A DNA stretch of 64,000 nucleotides from Adiantum capillus-veneris (GCA_014529385.2 CM043950.1:155104045-155168044), one strand, 5' to 3'; shown: positions 32,298-44,485, counted from the first letter of the stretch. Notes: generated from the letters alone by a model not told the origin. Numbers and translations are program-made.

Positions 32298-32915
32298 GCA
32301 TGCATGGGTATTTCCTCTTAAAGCGAAGTCCAAAGTTTTTGTGTGCTTCAAACAGTTTCTTGCTATGGCTGAAAATGTATCGAAATGTACTATGGGCACC
32401 CTCCATTCCAATCAAGGGGGGGAGTATATGTCTCATGAATTTAATGCATTTGTGGCTAGTTGTGGGATAAGACACCAATGTACAGTGCCTTATACACCTC
32501 AGCAAAATGGTGTTGCTGAGAGTAAAACAGGTCACCTATGAAAATGGCATGATGTATGGTCAAAAGTCAAGTTTTGCCGCATTCTTTTTGCTTGAGGCCA
32601 TCATGTGTGCCACTTATGTACTTAACATGTGTCCTACCAAAACTTTGTAGTCTATTACTCCATATGAAGCATGGCATGATAGAAAGCCTTCTATTGAGCA
32701 CATGCGTGTTTTTGGCTGTTTGGCATATGCTTTGGTGCCACAAACACATCACAAAAAATTGGATGATAAGGTTGTCAAATGCATTTTTGTTGGTTATAGT
32801 GCTGAAAGAAAAGGTTATAGGTTGTATCATCCACAAACAAAGCGTATTCTGGTTTCACGGGATGTAGTTTGTGGAAGATTCTATTCAGCCCTTGCTGTCA
32901 TATACTAGAGATAGT
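32298..32915 (+). pseudogene. E8 copia integrase core remnant
   Basis: GHAWVFPLKAKSKVFVCFK, then HSNQGGEYMSHEFNAF, then PYTPQQNGVAESKTGHL. The usual SDNGGEY is HSNQGGEY, so the second catalytic Asp is lost. After a frameshift near 32540 the C-terminal part is readable: ITPYEAWHDRKPSIEHMRVF, GYSAERKGYRLYHP and ILVSRDVV. Inactive. Confidence 0.82.
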
Positions 32916-33239
32916 AATGTAAGATCACATGACATTTATGACACTTTGTTGCCTCTTTTCAATGGGAAGTTTGAATGTAAATTCCAATGAGGAAAATGTA
33001 CAGACTATGGGGGTTTCCGAAAATGTTATAGATCAGCCTATTAATGATGCAGATGTACATGATGTACTTGATGAGGAAAGGGCTGAAAAGGAGCAGGCTA
33101 GAGGTATGTCAAAATGGCTGGTGCACACTTTGTGTGACAGTAAATTGGATGCACCTTTGTCTAGCTGTACTCGTTCAGGCTCTCGCCATGCATCTTATGC
33201 ATCGGATTGTTATGCTTTGGTTGTGTCTATTTTACATGA

Positions 33240-34150
33240 TGTTGAGGAACCTCTGTCTTTTGATGAAGTACAAAATTCAAAAAATTGGATGGCTGCCATG
33301 CAATCAAAATATGGTGCACTTATAGAAGATGACACATGGACTTTATGTGATTTGCCTCTTGGCAAAAAGGCCATTGGTACAAAGTGGGTTTACAAGTTGA
33401 AATGAAAGCCGGATGGTGAGATCGATCGCCATACGGCTCGACTTGTTGTAAAGGGTTATGCACAACAAAAAGGCATAGATTATGAAGAGACTTTTGCTCC
33501 CACTTGTCTATGACTACTGTGCATTTTCTATGTGTATTGGCAGCTCCTTTTGGTTGGGATGTACATCAATCAGACATTGTTACTGCTTTCTTGAATGGTG
33601 ACATATTTGAGGGAGTTTATGTAACGCAACCTCACGGTTTTGTCAAGAAAGAATAAGAGGACAAAGTGTGCAAATGTAACAAGGCTTTGTATGGGTTGAA
33701 GCAATCTCCTCGTGCTTGGTATGAGAAAGCTGACACTCATTTGGTCAAACAAGGCTTTTGTAATAGTCCAACAAAAAGCACATTGTATGTAAAGTGTGAG
33801 GGTGATGTACTTCTCATTGTGGTTCTTTATGTAGATGATTTGGTGATCACTGGACCAAATGAGAGATGTATTGCTGAATTTAAGGCTGATTTGAATGCTA
33901 CTTTCAGAGAGATTTATGATATGGAAAGGCCAAAGTGGGATTCTCTATCAGAAGATCTTGCTCATAGTTGTGTTCACCTTTCAGCTTCGACACTTGCCTA
34001 CTTGGGATGGTTATTGATTATGGCATCATTTGTAGGTGTGTGTCGCTCATAAATATTCTTTGTTTCTTAAAGAATTCATATTGTGAGAAGCTACCAATTT
34101 CTGTTGCAAAGGTGATGTTGCTGGGTGGGTGGACAAGTATTGTCATTTGT
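33240..34150 (+). pseudogene. E8 copia reverse transcriptase remnant
   Basis: NWMAAMQSKYGALIEDDTWT, KAIGTKWVYKLK (then TGA), [38 protein letters not shown] and LYVDDLVITGPNE with the YVDD active site intact. Frameshifts near 33510 and 33640. After about 33925 similarity becomes faint, with a possible SLINILCFLKNSYCEKLPIS segment. No RNase H was recognised. Confidence 0.82.
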
Positions 34151-35194
34151 CAGACTTGATGATTGCTCGTCACATTATGGTTCAACACCAGAGTCCCTAT
34201 GGCTATCTTAACGGTTGGGTGATCACAATGAGGTAAAATTTCTTTTTCTCCTAGAATGGTACTTGGATCGATGCCGGTCATTATATGTTTCATACCATGG
34301 TCTTTTTGTTATTTTTATAGTGTTGTATGCTCTTTATGATGCACAAAAGAGGTTTTAGTCCACCTACTTCTATTGTGGAGAGCACACCATTTTTCCATAC
34401 CTTGGGAATGTAGCCTATTGATTTATGTATGTGACACCACATGCCTAGCTCATCTTTGGGCATGTCCCCTTTAGGAGAGTCTAGGAGAGGGCCCCTTCAG
34501 AGGAGCCATAGCTTTCTGGCTTGTTTTGTGGAGCTTTTGTGTAGGCATGGAGGTGTGTGCCTTGCATTTGGTTGTGTTGTATCCTCACATATTTTTTGGC
34601 TTCAGGTCGTGCTTGCGCATCCATATACCTTGAAGAGAGCTTGATTGCCTCCCATGTGAAACCTTTTATCCACTTGAAAAAGTGGCATAGGGAGGAGGCT
34701 TCCACTTTAAATGATGTCGATTGGATGCTATCTCTTGGTGGACATATGAGATTTCATTTTGATTAGATGCTTTTGTAAGATTGGAGTATAACTAGATTAT
34801 TTAGGTCATGGGTTTCTTTTGACTTTTTTTTGGGGTTCATGAAAGTGTATTACCACCTTATGCTGAAGCAACGGCGAGGTCAATGGCATCCAACATGCAT
34901 TATCATTATCATATGGAGGATCAAAAATGCCAAAATGATGTGTTTATCGATGATGAATGTGAATCTAGCTAGTCACATTTGTTGCAATGTACAAGGACTA
35001 TTGATTCACCGTGTTTTGCAATGTACTAAGACTATGCATTTACCATAAATTTTACATGGTTCTTTTGTGGTAATATACATAGATCTCTCTCTATTTCTAT
35101 TTGAGGTTTCATTTTTCCATTATCTTAAGTGAGGATTTGTGTGTGTATGCATTGTTGTTGTAATTTTTCATGGAATCATGACAAGCCTATTGCA
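34151..35194. other. Unassigned intergenic/repeat DNA
   Basis: Only short ORFs without recognisable domains. I see no TATA/PBS/PPT set, no RNA gene and no clear match to other parts of the window. It may be the eroded 3' end of E8 or the outer part of E3's 5' LTR. Confidence 0.4.
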
Positions 35195-35212
35195 TTTGTC
35201 TTATAGTAATGG

Positions 35213-35284
<72 letters not shown>
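35213..35284. repeat. (CT)n microsatellite in E3 LTR
   Basis: About 36 CT units with one TTT interruption. The same point of the E3 3' LTR has only TATCTTCATTC. Confidence 0.93.
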
Positions 35285-35286
<2 letters not shown>

Positions 35287-35577
35287 ACCCTTGTATTGTA
35301 TATAGGTGTGTGTGCGTTAGGATTTTTTCTATATTTTCTCTAAACTTTTATCTAGCTAACCTTTTGGCTAGGTGAACAAAAATATAAATAGATAAATAAA
35401 TAATTTTAATTATTATGACTCATTTGTGTGTAAATAATGCATCTCTTATAAGGGCCTAAATCTAAGGTTTTTATTTCTATTTTTTATAACTTTGGTATTT
35501 TTGTAAATATGTGCACCTAGGTGTGTGTTTGATTAGACCTATGTACGTCTCTTTTCATCCTCTTGCAGCACATAATG

Positions 35578-36523
35578 TGTTGACCGCTTGGTCAACAACA
35601 CAACATAACTCAAGTTTCGTACCAAAGTCTTATCTTTTGCGAGTTATGAAATGCTGCGGATTATGGCTATTAACGTCATTTGTAATGAGTAGTTATTCTA
35701 GTTTCAGAAGCCGGGGTGCAATGGCACTTCCAGATTGTAAATACAAATCCATTTGACCCTTTCAACCCCATTTTTGGTTAAACCTAAGGTAGCCTAAGTA
35801 TATAAGGTACCTAGGTCATTTTGTAAAGGGGACTTTTATCATAATCAAACTTTAGCGCTGCCGTCTACTGTGTGTGAGAGAGAAAGAGAGTGAGTGTGAG
35901 CTTCATCCTCTTGCTACGCCCTGCTCGCTCAACACATTGGAGATCCGACTACACCATTGCTGTAGGCTCGAGGAGAGCTACGCGACAATGCCAAGCATTC
36001 CACGCGAGACAAAGCGCACACACCGACGCATCTACGAGCTATTTGTGGTCGTAAGTGTATCAAAGGATGTCTGTTTTTTGCGTGCTAGTAGTCTATAGAA
36101 TTGTGGCGACATAAGCTACGCATAGGTACTCATAAATTTTAGTTTCGGACACTTTCAAAATTCTGTTCTGTCATCCTACGCGTTTTCCGCAGACGGGTTT
36201 AGAGTGAGGGTTTTGAGTGTAGAAGCTTAGGGACATGTGTATCCTAGTGAGGGGATGGTGTTCCTTAGGTTTCGTATGAATCTGGCATGATTAGGTGAGT
36301 TACCTTCCGTATGTGTGTATGTGCCTAGGTGGTGTAGTTGAGAGCAGTGAGGTTCTTGATTGTGGTTTAGTTGGCCTTCCAGAGTGTTGTATGTGTAGGA
36401 TGGTCTCAGCTTGACAAGCTAGAGAGATTTCCTCCGTGTGCCTATCGTGTCATCTGACATTATGTTGATCTAGGTAGTGTTTGCATGCACTTCATGGGTG
36501 TGTGAGTCGCTCTCCATCCAACA
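35578..36523 (+). repeat. Solo LTR of the E2/E4 superfamily nested in the E3 LTR (946 bp, TSD TAATG)
   Basis: Begins TGTTG and ends CAACA (perfect 5-bp inverted termini), flanked by TAATG on both sides (35573-35577 and 36524-36528). The TATA box TATATAAGG at 35799 lies 221 bp in. Downstream GCGCTGCCGTCTACTGTGTG, a GA-rich tract, CTCTTGCTACG and ATCTACGAGCTA parallel the E4 LTR. E3 LTR similarity breaks at the left edge and resumes after the right edge. It has no internal region, so it arose by LTR-LTR recombination. Confidence 0.9.
35799..35807 (+). promoter_or_regulatory. TATA box of the solo LTR
   Basis: AAGTATATAAGG, 221 bp from the LTR start as in E2. A solo LTR with a TATA box and a GTAAGT at 36051 could act as an orphan promoter; no target gene is visible. 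Confidence 0.55.
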
Positions 36524-36966
36524 TAATGTTTTTGTGTTGCTAATGTGTACATCCTCTAATCTCATAACATTTTGTTTTTTACACAAGTCACCCCCACATT
36601 TCTATCCCCATCCTTGTGAAAACAAAAAAAAAAACGGTTTCTACTCTCTAATTTACTTTTCAATATATAATTCTCATTTATTTGCATACTTTTTCTCTTT
36701 CACCCAAAAATAATACAAAAGATGAATCACATCATGACATTCTTTAGGTTTTACATATCCATAATTCTTCCATTTTTTCTTATTTTAATCACCATGTGCT
36801 CATCAAACTTGAATCTTTGAATATTTCATGCACTAGTCCCACCAATGATCCTCCTCCATGCATGTGCTAAAGGTTGGGAGATACAAATTTTTTGGCGGAC
36901 CTCATTATGTCCACGTAGTGCACACTGGAGTCTTCTTAATCTTTGCTCACTCCTTCACACTCTCTC

Positions 36967-36970
<4 letters not shown>

Positions 36971-37034
<64 letters not shown>
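36971..37034. repeat. (AC)n microsatellite in E3 LTR
   Basis: About 32 AC units. The matching part of the E1 LTR (8670-8705) has a C/T/A-rich non-repetitive stretch (CTCATACACACTCC), so the array expanded from a cryptic seed. Confidence 0.95.
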
Positions 37035-37036
<2 letters not shown>

Positions 37037-37651
37037 TCCCTTCTCTACATCCCTCCATCAAACCTGCAAATTCTCATTCCCTCTCTCAACCTCTTCACCA
37101 TTGCCCCCTCTCTCTCACCTCCATACCTTCATGCTCCATTTATACACCCCTATGCACTCCATATATCTCTACATTTGCAAATGGAGGTTTTTATCATCAA
37201 TTGTTCAAGTTCTTGAAGATGGCATAGCTTCAACAACAAGCGTTGTGCAACTTATTCATGTTGACCGCTTCTTCTACCCATGGTGTAAATAGGTGAATCT
37301 TAACTTCTCCAAGGCTTGAAAATCTCTTTACACCGTTATCCCTTCTCTAACTTTGGTCATCATGTATCTCACCAATTGTTGAATGACATTGTAAATGAGT
37401 TTTATAGTGATTTCTAACCACTCTACTAACACTATTGTAAAAATGCACCCTTATTAGGGTAGGCATCCCCAAGTTAGTCACTCAATCCTCTCTCCGTTCA
37501 ACCTCAATAATTCTCTCTCCTTGAGCCCACATCTATGTGACTTAAGGGATAAGAGAGACCCACTCTCATTTGAAAATAAAAAATATTCATAATTCTTGAT
37601 TTCTCCTAATAAATTGAATAGGTTTAATCCTATTTAGGGCTTTTCAAAACC

Positions 37652-37660
37652 TATAAATAG
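37652..37660 (+). promoter_or_regulatory. TATA box of E3 LTR
   Basis: AACCTATAAATAGATCC, matching the E1 LTR TATA context. Confidence 0.6.
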
Positions 37661-38466
37661 ATCCATTCTCTCCCTTGTAAAAGAACAATTGCACACCTAA
37701 TTCACCACTCTCCACCCCTAGTTGTGAAGGAGATTGTGAGGATAACAAGCTCTCTATCACTTCACTACTCTATGTGCATAGAGAGGCTTGAATGTGAGCC
37801 ATTGAGAGGAGTTGTTTGATGACATACTCTCCATCACATTTTAGCTTTCTCTTGTTCATAATGAATGGTTGAAACTATCTTCCATAACTACAACCCTTCT
37901 CTCCAAAATCAAATTGGCAAGTTGGCTCTTCGGTTTGTGTAGGGTGAATTTTGTCCTCAAAGGTTGTGGTGTCATTTCTTCCTTGGTGTTTTGAGGGCTT
38001 GTTGATTTGTTGCCTAAGTACCCATTGTAAGAGGGTGGTATAGTGAGAGGGCTCCTGCAACCCTAAGACATATGTATGGTGGCAGCAAGATCAAACTTTG
38101 TGTCATCTCTCTAATTCTCCCCAAGATTTGTAAGCATCAAGTCTTTAAGGCTAGGATATAGTTTCTTAAGTTGATTTATGATCTCTACCCCACTCTCTCT
38201 CAAATCCTTAAGGTTGTGAATGTGTGTTGGTGTGTGTGGCTATTATGCATTCCCCATTCCTTCCGTGTTTGTTTATAAGGAGACATCACTTGCGTTCTAG
38301 TTTGCATCCATAACTAGGTGGTGCCCCATTCCTTGTTTTGGTTTGTCTATGAATTTATTGTCGTTGTGGTTGTTTGTGTTTTCCTTAGCCCTCATTGAGA
38401 ATTAGGGGAGTCTTTAGAGGTATTTAGAGGTCACTTCTCTCGTTGACTACCCCAGACCACCTCAAT

Positions 38467-38482
38467 TTTGATGTCCCCATGG
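38467..38482 (+). other. Degenerate primer binding site of E3
   Basis: TTTGATGTCCCCATGG follows the LTR end within two bases. It reads as the element A PBS (TTTGGTGCCCCCACTGAGG) with transition changes. Confidence 0.5.
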
Positions 38483-39100
38483 AGTCTAGGGCTTTTTGTA
38501 TTATGTTGTTTCATATTGTAGGAATGCTTAGGCTTTAACATAATCTAGTAGGTTGATGAATCAAGAAAATTTGTATGAACCCCTCATCCCCATTACAAGG
38601 CAAAAGTTACACATCATTGTTAGTACTAAGCTACAATTTCAACATGTAATTTATAAATTTTAGGTCCTCATAGGTTAGCTCAGATAAATGCATTAGTGAA
38701 TCCTTTTATTTTGCCTCTCATTAGTTACAATCTCAGTTTGATGTTTATATTTATGTTCTATTTTAAGCAAAAGGCTATGCATATACCACGGATAATGGTC
38801 CAAGAATATAGATTTTCCCTTTTCATTTCACACCACACATTAGAATAACTATTGTAATTAGTAGAAAGATTCATTTTTAACAACGTATAGTGTTTATGTT
38901 CGGTGCTCAAAGAGTAGAAGAAATTATTGCGTCACCAAACCCTGTCATCCTACCTCTTGTTGATTATCATAGATCATTTGATGTGCATGTTTTTATTTGT
39001 TTTAGAACAATTCACAACCTAGAAAACATTGTGTGTGTAAATATTTCTAAGAAAGAAAAGAAAAAGGAAAAGAAGAGAATACATATTTTGGAATTGTTTT
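38483..39100 (+). other. E3 5' leader
   Basis: AT-rich and without a sustained ORF. No palindrome array of the kind seen in E2 and E4 was found. Confidence 0.45.
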
Positions 39101-39101
39101 A

Positions 39102-40160
39102 ATGGAGGCCCAATGCCAAATGTCAGAATATCCTCTCTTCTTTGGAGAGCCTGGCGAGGATTCAAATTTATTTTTAGTATATTTCAAAATGGCTTGCCGC
39201 ATAAAAAGGTTGATAGGAGATGAGGAATGCTTAGAAATGTTTAAGGTAGTTTTGAAAAAGATGGTAGTACTTGGTTTTTTACTCTTTGTCTAAGGAAGCT
39301 AGAGGGATCTATAGGGAGATTTGGATCACTTCAAGCCATAATTTTTCAAACCCCAAAACACTCAAAAACTATGGCAAGACATTGTTTCCCACAAGCAAAA
39401 AGACCTAGATGACTACTACACCTATAAGCAGGAGTTTCTATGTCTTTGGGCTATATGGGTAAGAAATGTTGTGCTAACCCCGGGGATGGTGCAAAATTTT
39501 TAAATAAGGAGAGAATCATAGCGGGTTTATTTTCCACACTCAAGGTAAAAGTTGAGGTGGTGCACCTGGCTACCTTTGATGTCGCTAAAACTAGGGCTGC
39601 CTTGAATACAAGAAATTGAAGTGCATTCAGGGAGAGCCTCCGATAGAGGGTCCTAGATCTAAGAGACAACACAAGTACCCACTTCTAAAAAGATGTCCGA
39701 GGTAACGGCCAAGGTAATTGAAAAGTTGAACAAATCCTTGAGCAACTTGTCAATTCATCTTGCACAAGTTGTAGGTCCCAAGTGACAAACAAAGAAAGAT
39801 GGGGAACAAGAGCCACAACCCAGTCAAGTATTACAATGTTTGGATTGTGGAGAATTTGGGCATGGGATGTATAATTGTCCTTGGTTGGCCCCGTGGGGAA
39901 CCAGATAGACCTAACTTGAATTATCTAGTGATGAATGTAGGTGAAGGAACTAGTCAACAACCAATGCTTTTACAAAGACCAAATGGAACAAGAACACCTC
40001 CACAAGGAGTGGAAGTAGTTACATCTTTTCCATATTCAAATGTGCATGTAGTAGAGGTGACAAAGCCAAATGAGTTTGACACAGAAGCAAATGGCATCAA
40101 GCATGGCCATGGAAAAGATAAGGAGAAAGAAGGAGTCACATCACAAAGTGACCATGGATG
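39102..40160 (+). pseudogene. E3 gag remnant with CCHC knuckle
   Basis: YPLFFGEPGEDSNLFLVYFK (39129 onward) is a gag-capsid start (cf. FPTFKGKKGEDLVTDFLDDF in A). Broken capsid sequence follows to about 39700. Then the knuckle CLDCGEFGHGMYNC (C-X2-C-X4-H-X4-C, 39837-39878) is intact and is followed by a charged, lysine-rich tail (KPNEFDTEANGIKHGHGKD). Many frameshifts. It pairs with the gag of element A. Confidence 0.75.
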
Positions 40161-40399
40161 AGGCAAGAAGGTGAAGGAGACCAAGGAAGCCAAGAGGACT
40201 CAACATCGTATCAACCTCCAAGATTTCCCTCTTGGACATGGTATGGCTCCATACAACCTTTTGAAAGACATGAGAGGTAAGGGTCCTCATATCGCATTGT
40301 GTCCACAAGTTAGGAGGGAGTTAACAAAGGCAGTTAACACTAGGAGAAAGATGAAAGAGGATGTACATGTTGTAAAAAATTACACAAGCTGAAATTAAT

Positions 40400-40723
40400 G
40401 AAGATATTACACTTGTGCTAGATTGCTACATCAAAGGAAAGCTGGTTAGGAAAGTCCTAGTGGATGGGGGTACACAAATTTGCATCACGACAGAGGGCCT
40501 CATGCAAAGACTAGGCATGCACATCCATGAGACACCTAAAATCAAAGTCAAAATGGCAAACAATAACAAAGCTAGATGCTTAGGCATTTGTAAAAGAAAT
40601 TTTATGGAGGCATTTGGCATTAGCAAGGTGTTTGATTTTGATGGTATTCCTACAAAGGGGAATGGTTATCCATTTATCTTGGGAAGACCATGGCTAATGA
40701 TAATGCGAGCTTTGCAAGATTAG
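40400..40723 (+). pseudogene. E3 aspartic protease remnant
   Basis: KGKLVRKVLVDGGTQICITT (active-site motif DGGTQ) and FILGRPWLMIMRALQD. Same family as the element A protease (DGGAQIC; LILGRPWLMAMKAKQD). The frame stops at 40721, and RNase H sequence, not RT, follows within about 50 bp. Confidence 0.82.
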
Positions 40724-40759
40724 GAGTACACTTTCTTTGTTAGCTATAGTGTTATAAAG

Positions 40760-42958
40760 GAAATAGTAGGTGCAGTTTTGTTACAACACGATCCCCACAG
40801 TACTAGGATGCATCCCAATTACTTTGCTAGTAGGGTCATGAATGCTTTAGAGAAAGGCTACACAAAAGCGGAATTCATGATGATTGCTCTCATGTTTACA
40901 AAAATAAAATTGCAAAAACCCTTTGTAATACTCACTGCAAAAAATATATTCCCTTGGGTGTCATCTCAAGTGAATCTTAGTACTAGGATCTCAAATGGGT
41001 TATGGAATTGCAAGAGTTTCATTACTCTTTCACGGTAGAAGATAGTGTACGTGCACAATTGGCAAGGATTCTCACTTGTAGGGTGCATGAGAAGGAGACT
41101 TAAGTGCCATAAGTAAAGACCCTACCATTGCCACCACCTAGAAGTATCTCTAATGTATTTATCTTGTTCTTTGATGGAGCTTTTTGGCGAGCCACAGGTA
41201 AAGCAAGGGGAGGGCTTGTGTTGATTGATCCAAGTGAAGAAATGGTCATGAAAGTGAATTTTCTAGGATCCACCAACAAAAATGAAGCAAAGTACGATAT
41301 ATACTACTTTATGGATTGAATATGTGCATTAGTCAAGGAATACAAGGTCTCATGGTAAAGGGGGATGCACTTCTCATTGTGAAGCACATCTTAGGCATCT
41401 GGGCATGCAAGAATGAAAGCCTAAGGACAAAGGTTTATGCCATCCGTAGGTCGTTAAATCAATTTGAAGAAGTACAATTGTATCATATTCCTAGGAATCA
41501 AAATGAGGATGTTGATTTGCGTGCACAACAAGTGGTTGCATGTATTGAGAAAGAAGTGTAGGTTATCAAGAAACCAAGGTACCAAGGAATGGAGTCATTG
41601 GCCCAAAGTATTGGCTACATTTTGGAGGGTGACTTTCCACAAGGCTTCACAAAGGCTCAAAAGAGAAGTCTCATGAAGAAGGCAAGCTAGTATCTCTTGC
41701 TCCCTCTATCAAAGAGGGAAGGATCAAGTGTGAAGGAGAGGACCAACAATCAAGGAAATTCTAGCCATTCTAGAAGGTTTGCATGAGGAAGCATGTGGTG
41801 GTCATTTTTCCCAAGAATTAACTGTGAATAATATTTTTCTTGTGGGGTATGTTTGGGCAAGCTTGCATGTGCATGTTCAACATTTGTCCAAAAGCTATCA
41901 CAATTATCAAGTTAATGGAAACATAAGGTTGGTGCATGGTCCAAGGCAAATAGTGCTTGCAAATGGACCCTTTGAAAAATGGGGCGTCGATGCTATGGGA
42001 TCACTGCCTAGAACAAAAAATGGTAAACATTATATTCTAATGGCTATAGACGATATGACTAGGTGGGTGGAAGAAAAAAGTGTGGCAAAGGATAATGAGA
42101 GGACAATGAGAAAATTATACACTCACATTTGTTGCAGATTTGACACACTTTTGGAAATTAATTTTGATAATGGTCCAGGGTTTCGGAAGGGCTTGCTCAC
42201 AAAATTCAGTGAGGAAATTTACATTCTACATCGTCACAGCACGTCCTACTACCCATAGTCAAATGGTTTGGTAGAGAAAGCTAATGGTGTCAATGCAAGA
42301 ATCATCAGAAAGATAGTGAAAAACAAGACAAAGTTGTGGGATGACTTCTTGGATGGAGCATTGTGGGTGTGTTGAACCACTTACAGGGAGGCCACATAAT
42401 TCACGTTGTTCCACTTTGTCTATGGTCAAGAGGCTTTGCAACCTATTGAGCTCAACATTCCAACAATGTGGCTACACAGTAAAGGCACATGGGGAGATCA
42501 AGATGCATGGATAGATCATCTTCTTACATTAGTGAAGCTTAAGTGGTGGCTTATTAGTGCTACAAGAGGAAAACTACACAAGAAAAGGAGAAACTGGACA
42601 AGAAAGTGAAGGACAAAGGCATCAAGGAAGGAGATCTGGTGCTAAGGTATGACAATTGACTTGATGATTGGTTGGATGCCAAGTTTGAAACTAGATGGTA
42701 GGGACCATACATAGTCAAGAAGGCTTTCAGTTCAAGCTACTACCAGCTCATGGGCTTGAATGGTAAAGAGCACTACAAGAAAATAAACGGATATCGACTA
42801 AAGCCCTATTTGAGTCGCCTTCTACCAAAGGATCTACCAAAACATTGTCAAAGAGCTACTACCTCGTGTAAGTTTTGTTGCATGATGCATGTGTGTAGCT
42901 TGAGCCAAAATGACAAGGAACTACACAGTGAAAATCTTGTCGAGATGATGGTACATGA
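40760..42958 (+). pseudogene. E3 RNase H, archaeal-type RNase H and integrase remnant
   Basis: IVGAVLLQHDPHSTRMHPNY opens the first RNase H remnant. The archaeal-type domain follows (FFDGAFWRATGKARGGLV, NEAKYD, VKGDALLIVKHILG, EDVDLRAQ), then the integrase finger (HEEACGGHFSQE), core (WGVDAMGSLPRTKNGKHYIL; IDDMTRWVEE; FDNGPGF; LVEKANG), and C-terminus ending at TGA 42956-42958. Stops or frameshifts lie near 41036, 41102, 41318, 41562, 41690, 42257, 42376, 42608 and 42657. More decayed than E1 and E5. Confidence 0.83.
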
Positions 42959-42968
42959 ATATACCATC
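42947..42968 (+). other. Inverted repeat enclosing the E3 pol stop codon
   Basis: GATGGTACAT, GA, ATATACCATC: the same hairpin as E1, with one changed base that still allows a G-U pair in RNA. TGA of pol at 42956-42958. Confidence 0.8.
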
Positions 42969-42972
42969 ATCT

Positions 42973-42986
42973 AGGGGGGGGCTAAA
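42973..42986 (+). other. Polypurine tract of E3
   Basis: AGGGGGGGGCTAAA immediately before the LTR start TGATAGCC. Confidence 0.8.
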
Positions 42987-43418
<432 letters not shown>

Positions 43419-43421
43419 GAT

Positions 43422-44480
43422 GGTGGAGGCAGTCTCAACAGGTGGGAATCATCTCCTGGAAGCCGAACAGTGGACTAACCAGTAATTTCCATGGTGGTTA
43501 CCACAGTAACCTCAAGAGGCTATAAATAGGATCCATTACATTGTAATCGAGCTGATTGTACTTTGGGCTGTTTGCACTCTTTGAATTCTTACTTCTAGTC
43601 TCTTGGTTCTAGTCTTCGAAGCTGTTTTGAGTGACAATCTCTTCACTTGTAGCTCTACTATTTAATCATTAATACAATATTCCATTAAGCTTCAGTCTGT
43701 AATACCTTGTGTACGTAAACTGTGAATCTGAATATGAATCTGAAACACTTTTCTAGTCATTCAGTCTGTTCCTAGTTCTAGTAGAGTATTTTAGTTTAGT
43801 AACTATTCCAGCTCAGTTTCTATTATTCCATTCCAATATCATTGAATGAACTGACAACTTCCAGTAACTGTAAATTCTAACACTAGAATCAGCTATCTGA
43901 AGAGATCAGGTCCAATTTCATTTTGGTGATCACGGTGGCTAGAGTTGTTTGCTCATTGACCAGACCGCTTCTCCCAGTTTGAATTTTCAGCTGAAGATAT
44001 GGCACCCAAAACCAACCGTGGTCGAAAACCATCCTACCGCGTTGACCCTATCCTTGAGGAGTCAGAAAGAAATTCTGATTCTAAGACTGACTGAGGACTA
44101 AGACTGAGGCTCCGGAGGAGCACAATCAAGCTGATGAGGCTAAGGGCTCTCAGCACTCCAGTCAGTCCAGACGAAGAAGGGCTGAGAGGGAAGAACGCAA
44201 GGCCAAGAGTCCTTGGACCACACATGGGGATGGAGGAGCCAAAGGCAGTAAAGGTAGTTACCACAGTTCTAGCAGAAAAGCCAGGAAAGAGACAGAAACT
44301 GATACTGCAAAAGAAATTGACTGGGATGTAGATATAGACAGCAAAGGAAATTATCTATGAGGTCCCCACCCCGTCGTCTCAAATGACAGATCTGATGGTA
44401 AACCTGGTGGCCACTAAAACTACAGTGGAAGCAAACAAAGTGGTTTATGGTTCATCTAGTGGACGATCTCTCATCACAAA
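43422..44480 (+). mobile_element. Element E10: LTR, PBS-like site and gag N-terminus only
   Basis: Begins about TGGTGGAGGCAG, with TATAAATAGG at 43521 and an LTR-like end near 43917, followed by TTTTGGTGATCACGG (PBS-like). A short leader and a gag-like ORF from 43998 follow. No protease, RT or integrase follows; the copy is cut at about 44480. Assignment to an LTR retroelement rests on this order; the superfamily is unclear. Confidence 0.45.
43521..43530 (+). promoter_or_regulatory. TATA box of E10 LTR
   Basis: GAGGCTATAAATAGGATCC, about 100 bp after the presumed LTR start. Confidence 0.5.
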
Positions 44481-44485
44481 GTGAG
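43998..44485 (+). pseudogene. E10 hydrophilic ORF (gag N-terminus?), broken
   Basis: The ATG at 43998 gives MAPKTNRGRKPSYRVDPILE. A TGA near 44091 interrupts it. The reading resumes TKTEAPEEHNQADEAKGSQH, an Arg/Glu/Ser-rich low-complexity stretch, then IDWDVDIDSKGNYL and, after another shift, MTDLMVNLVATKTTVEANKV. The composition fits the disordered start of a gypsy Gag. No catalytic or zinc motif; function unproven. Confidence 0.4.

Larger units (their letters stand above)
31389..34150 (+). mobile_element. Element E8: Ty1/copia retrotransposon with internal deletion
   Basis: Order is LTR, TGGTATCAGAGC PBS, gag, then a jump into the integrase core, then RT. Integrase before RT is the copia order. 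Protease, the zinc knuckle and the integrase N-terminus are missing between 32292 and 32300. Stops and frameshifts are frequent. The 3' end is ill-defined and no 3' LTR was seen. Confidence 0.82.
35195..38464 (+). repeat. 5' LTR of E3 (left end eroded), split by a solo LTR
   Basis: Similarity to the E1 and E3 3' LTRs begins at about 35195 (TAGTAATGGCT against TAGCACTATGGCT at 43052) and continues through TTGTATTGTATATAGGTG, CTCTAAACTTTTATCTAGCTAACC, TATAAATAG (37652) and CATCCATAACTAGGTGGTGCC (38305-38327). It ends at ...CACCTCA 38464. The first segment expected in the LTR (TGATAGCC...) is not visible. Without the 946-bp solo LTR it is about 2.3 kb. Confidence 0.7.

Noticed and set aside
34441-34770. 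Possible host gene exon (short ORFs on both strands)
   Set aside because: No domain, no splice pattern and no codon bias that I can see; the neighbourhood is all repeats.
36845-37292. Long His-Thr or Thr-His ORFs (and 43255-43525)
   Set aside because: They arise from AC microsatellites inside LTR sequence, with no domain outside the repeat.
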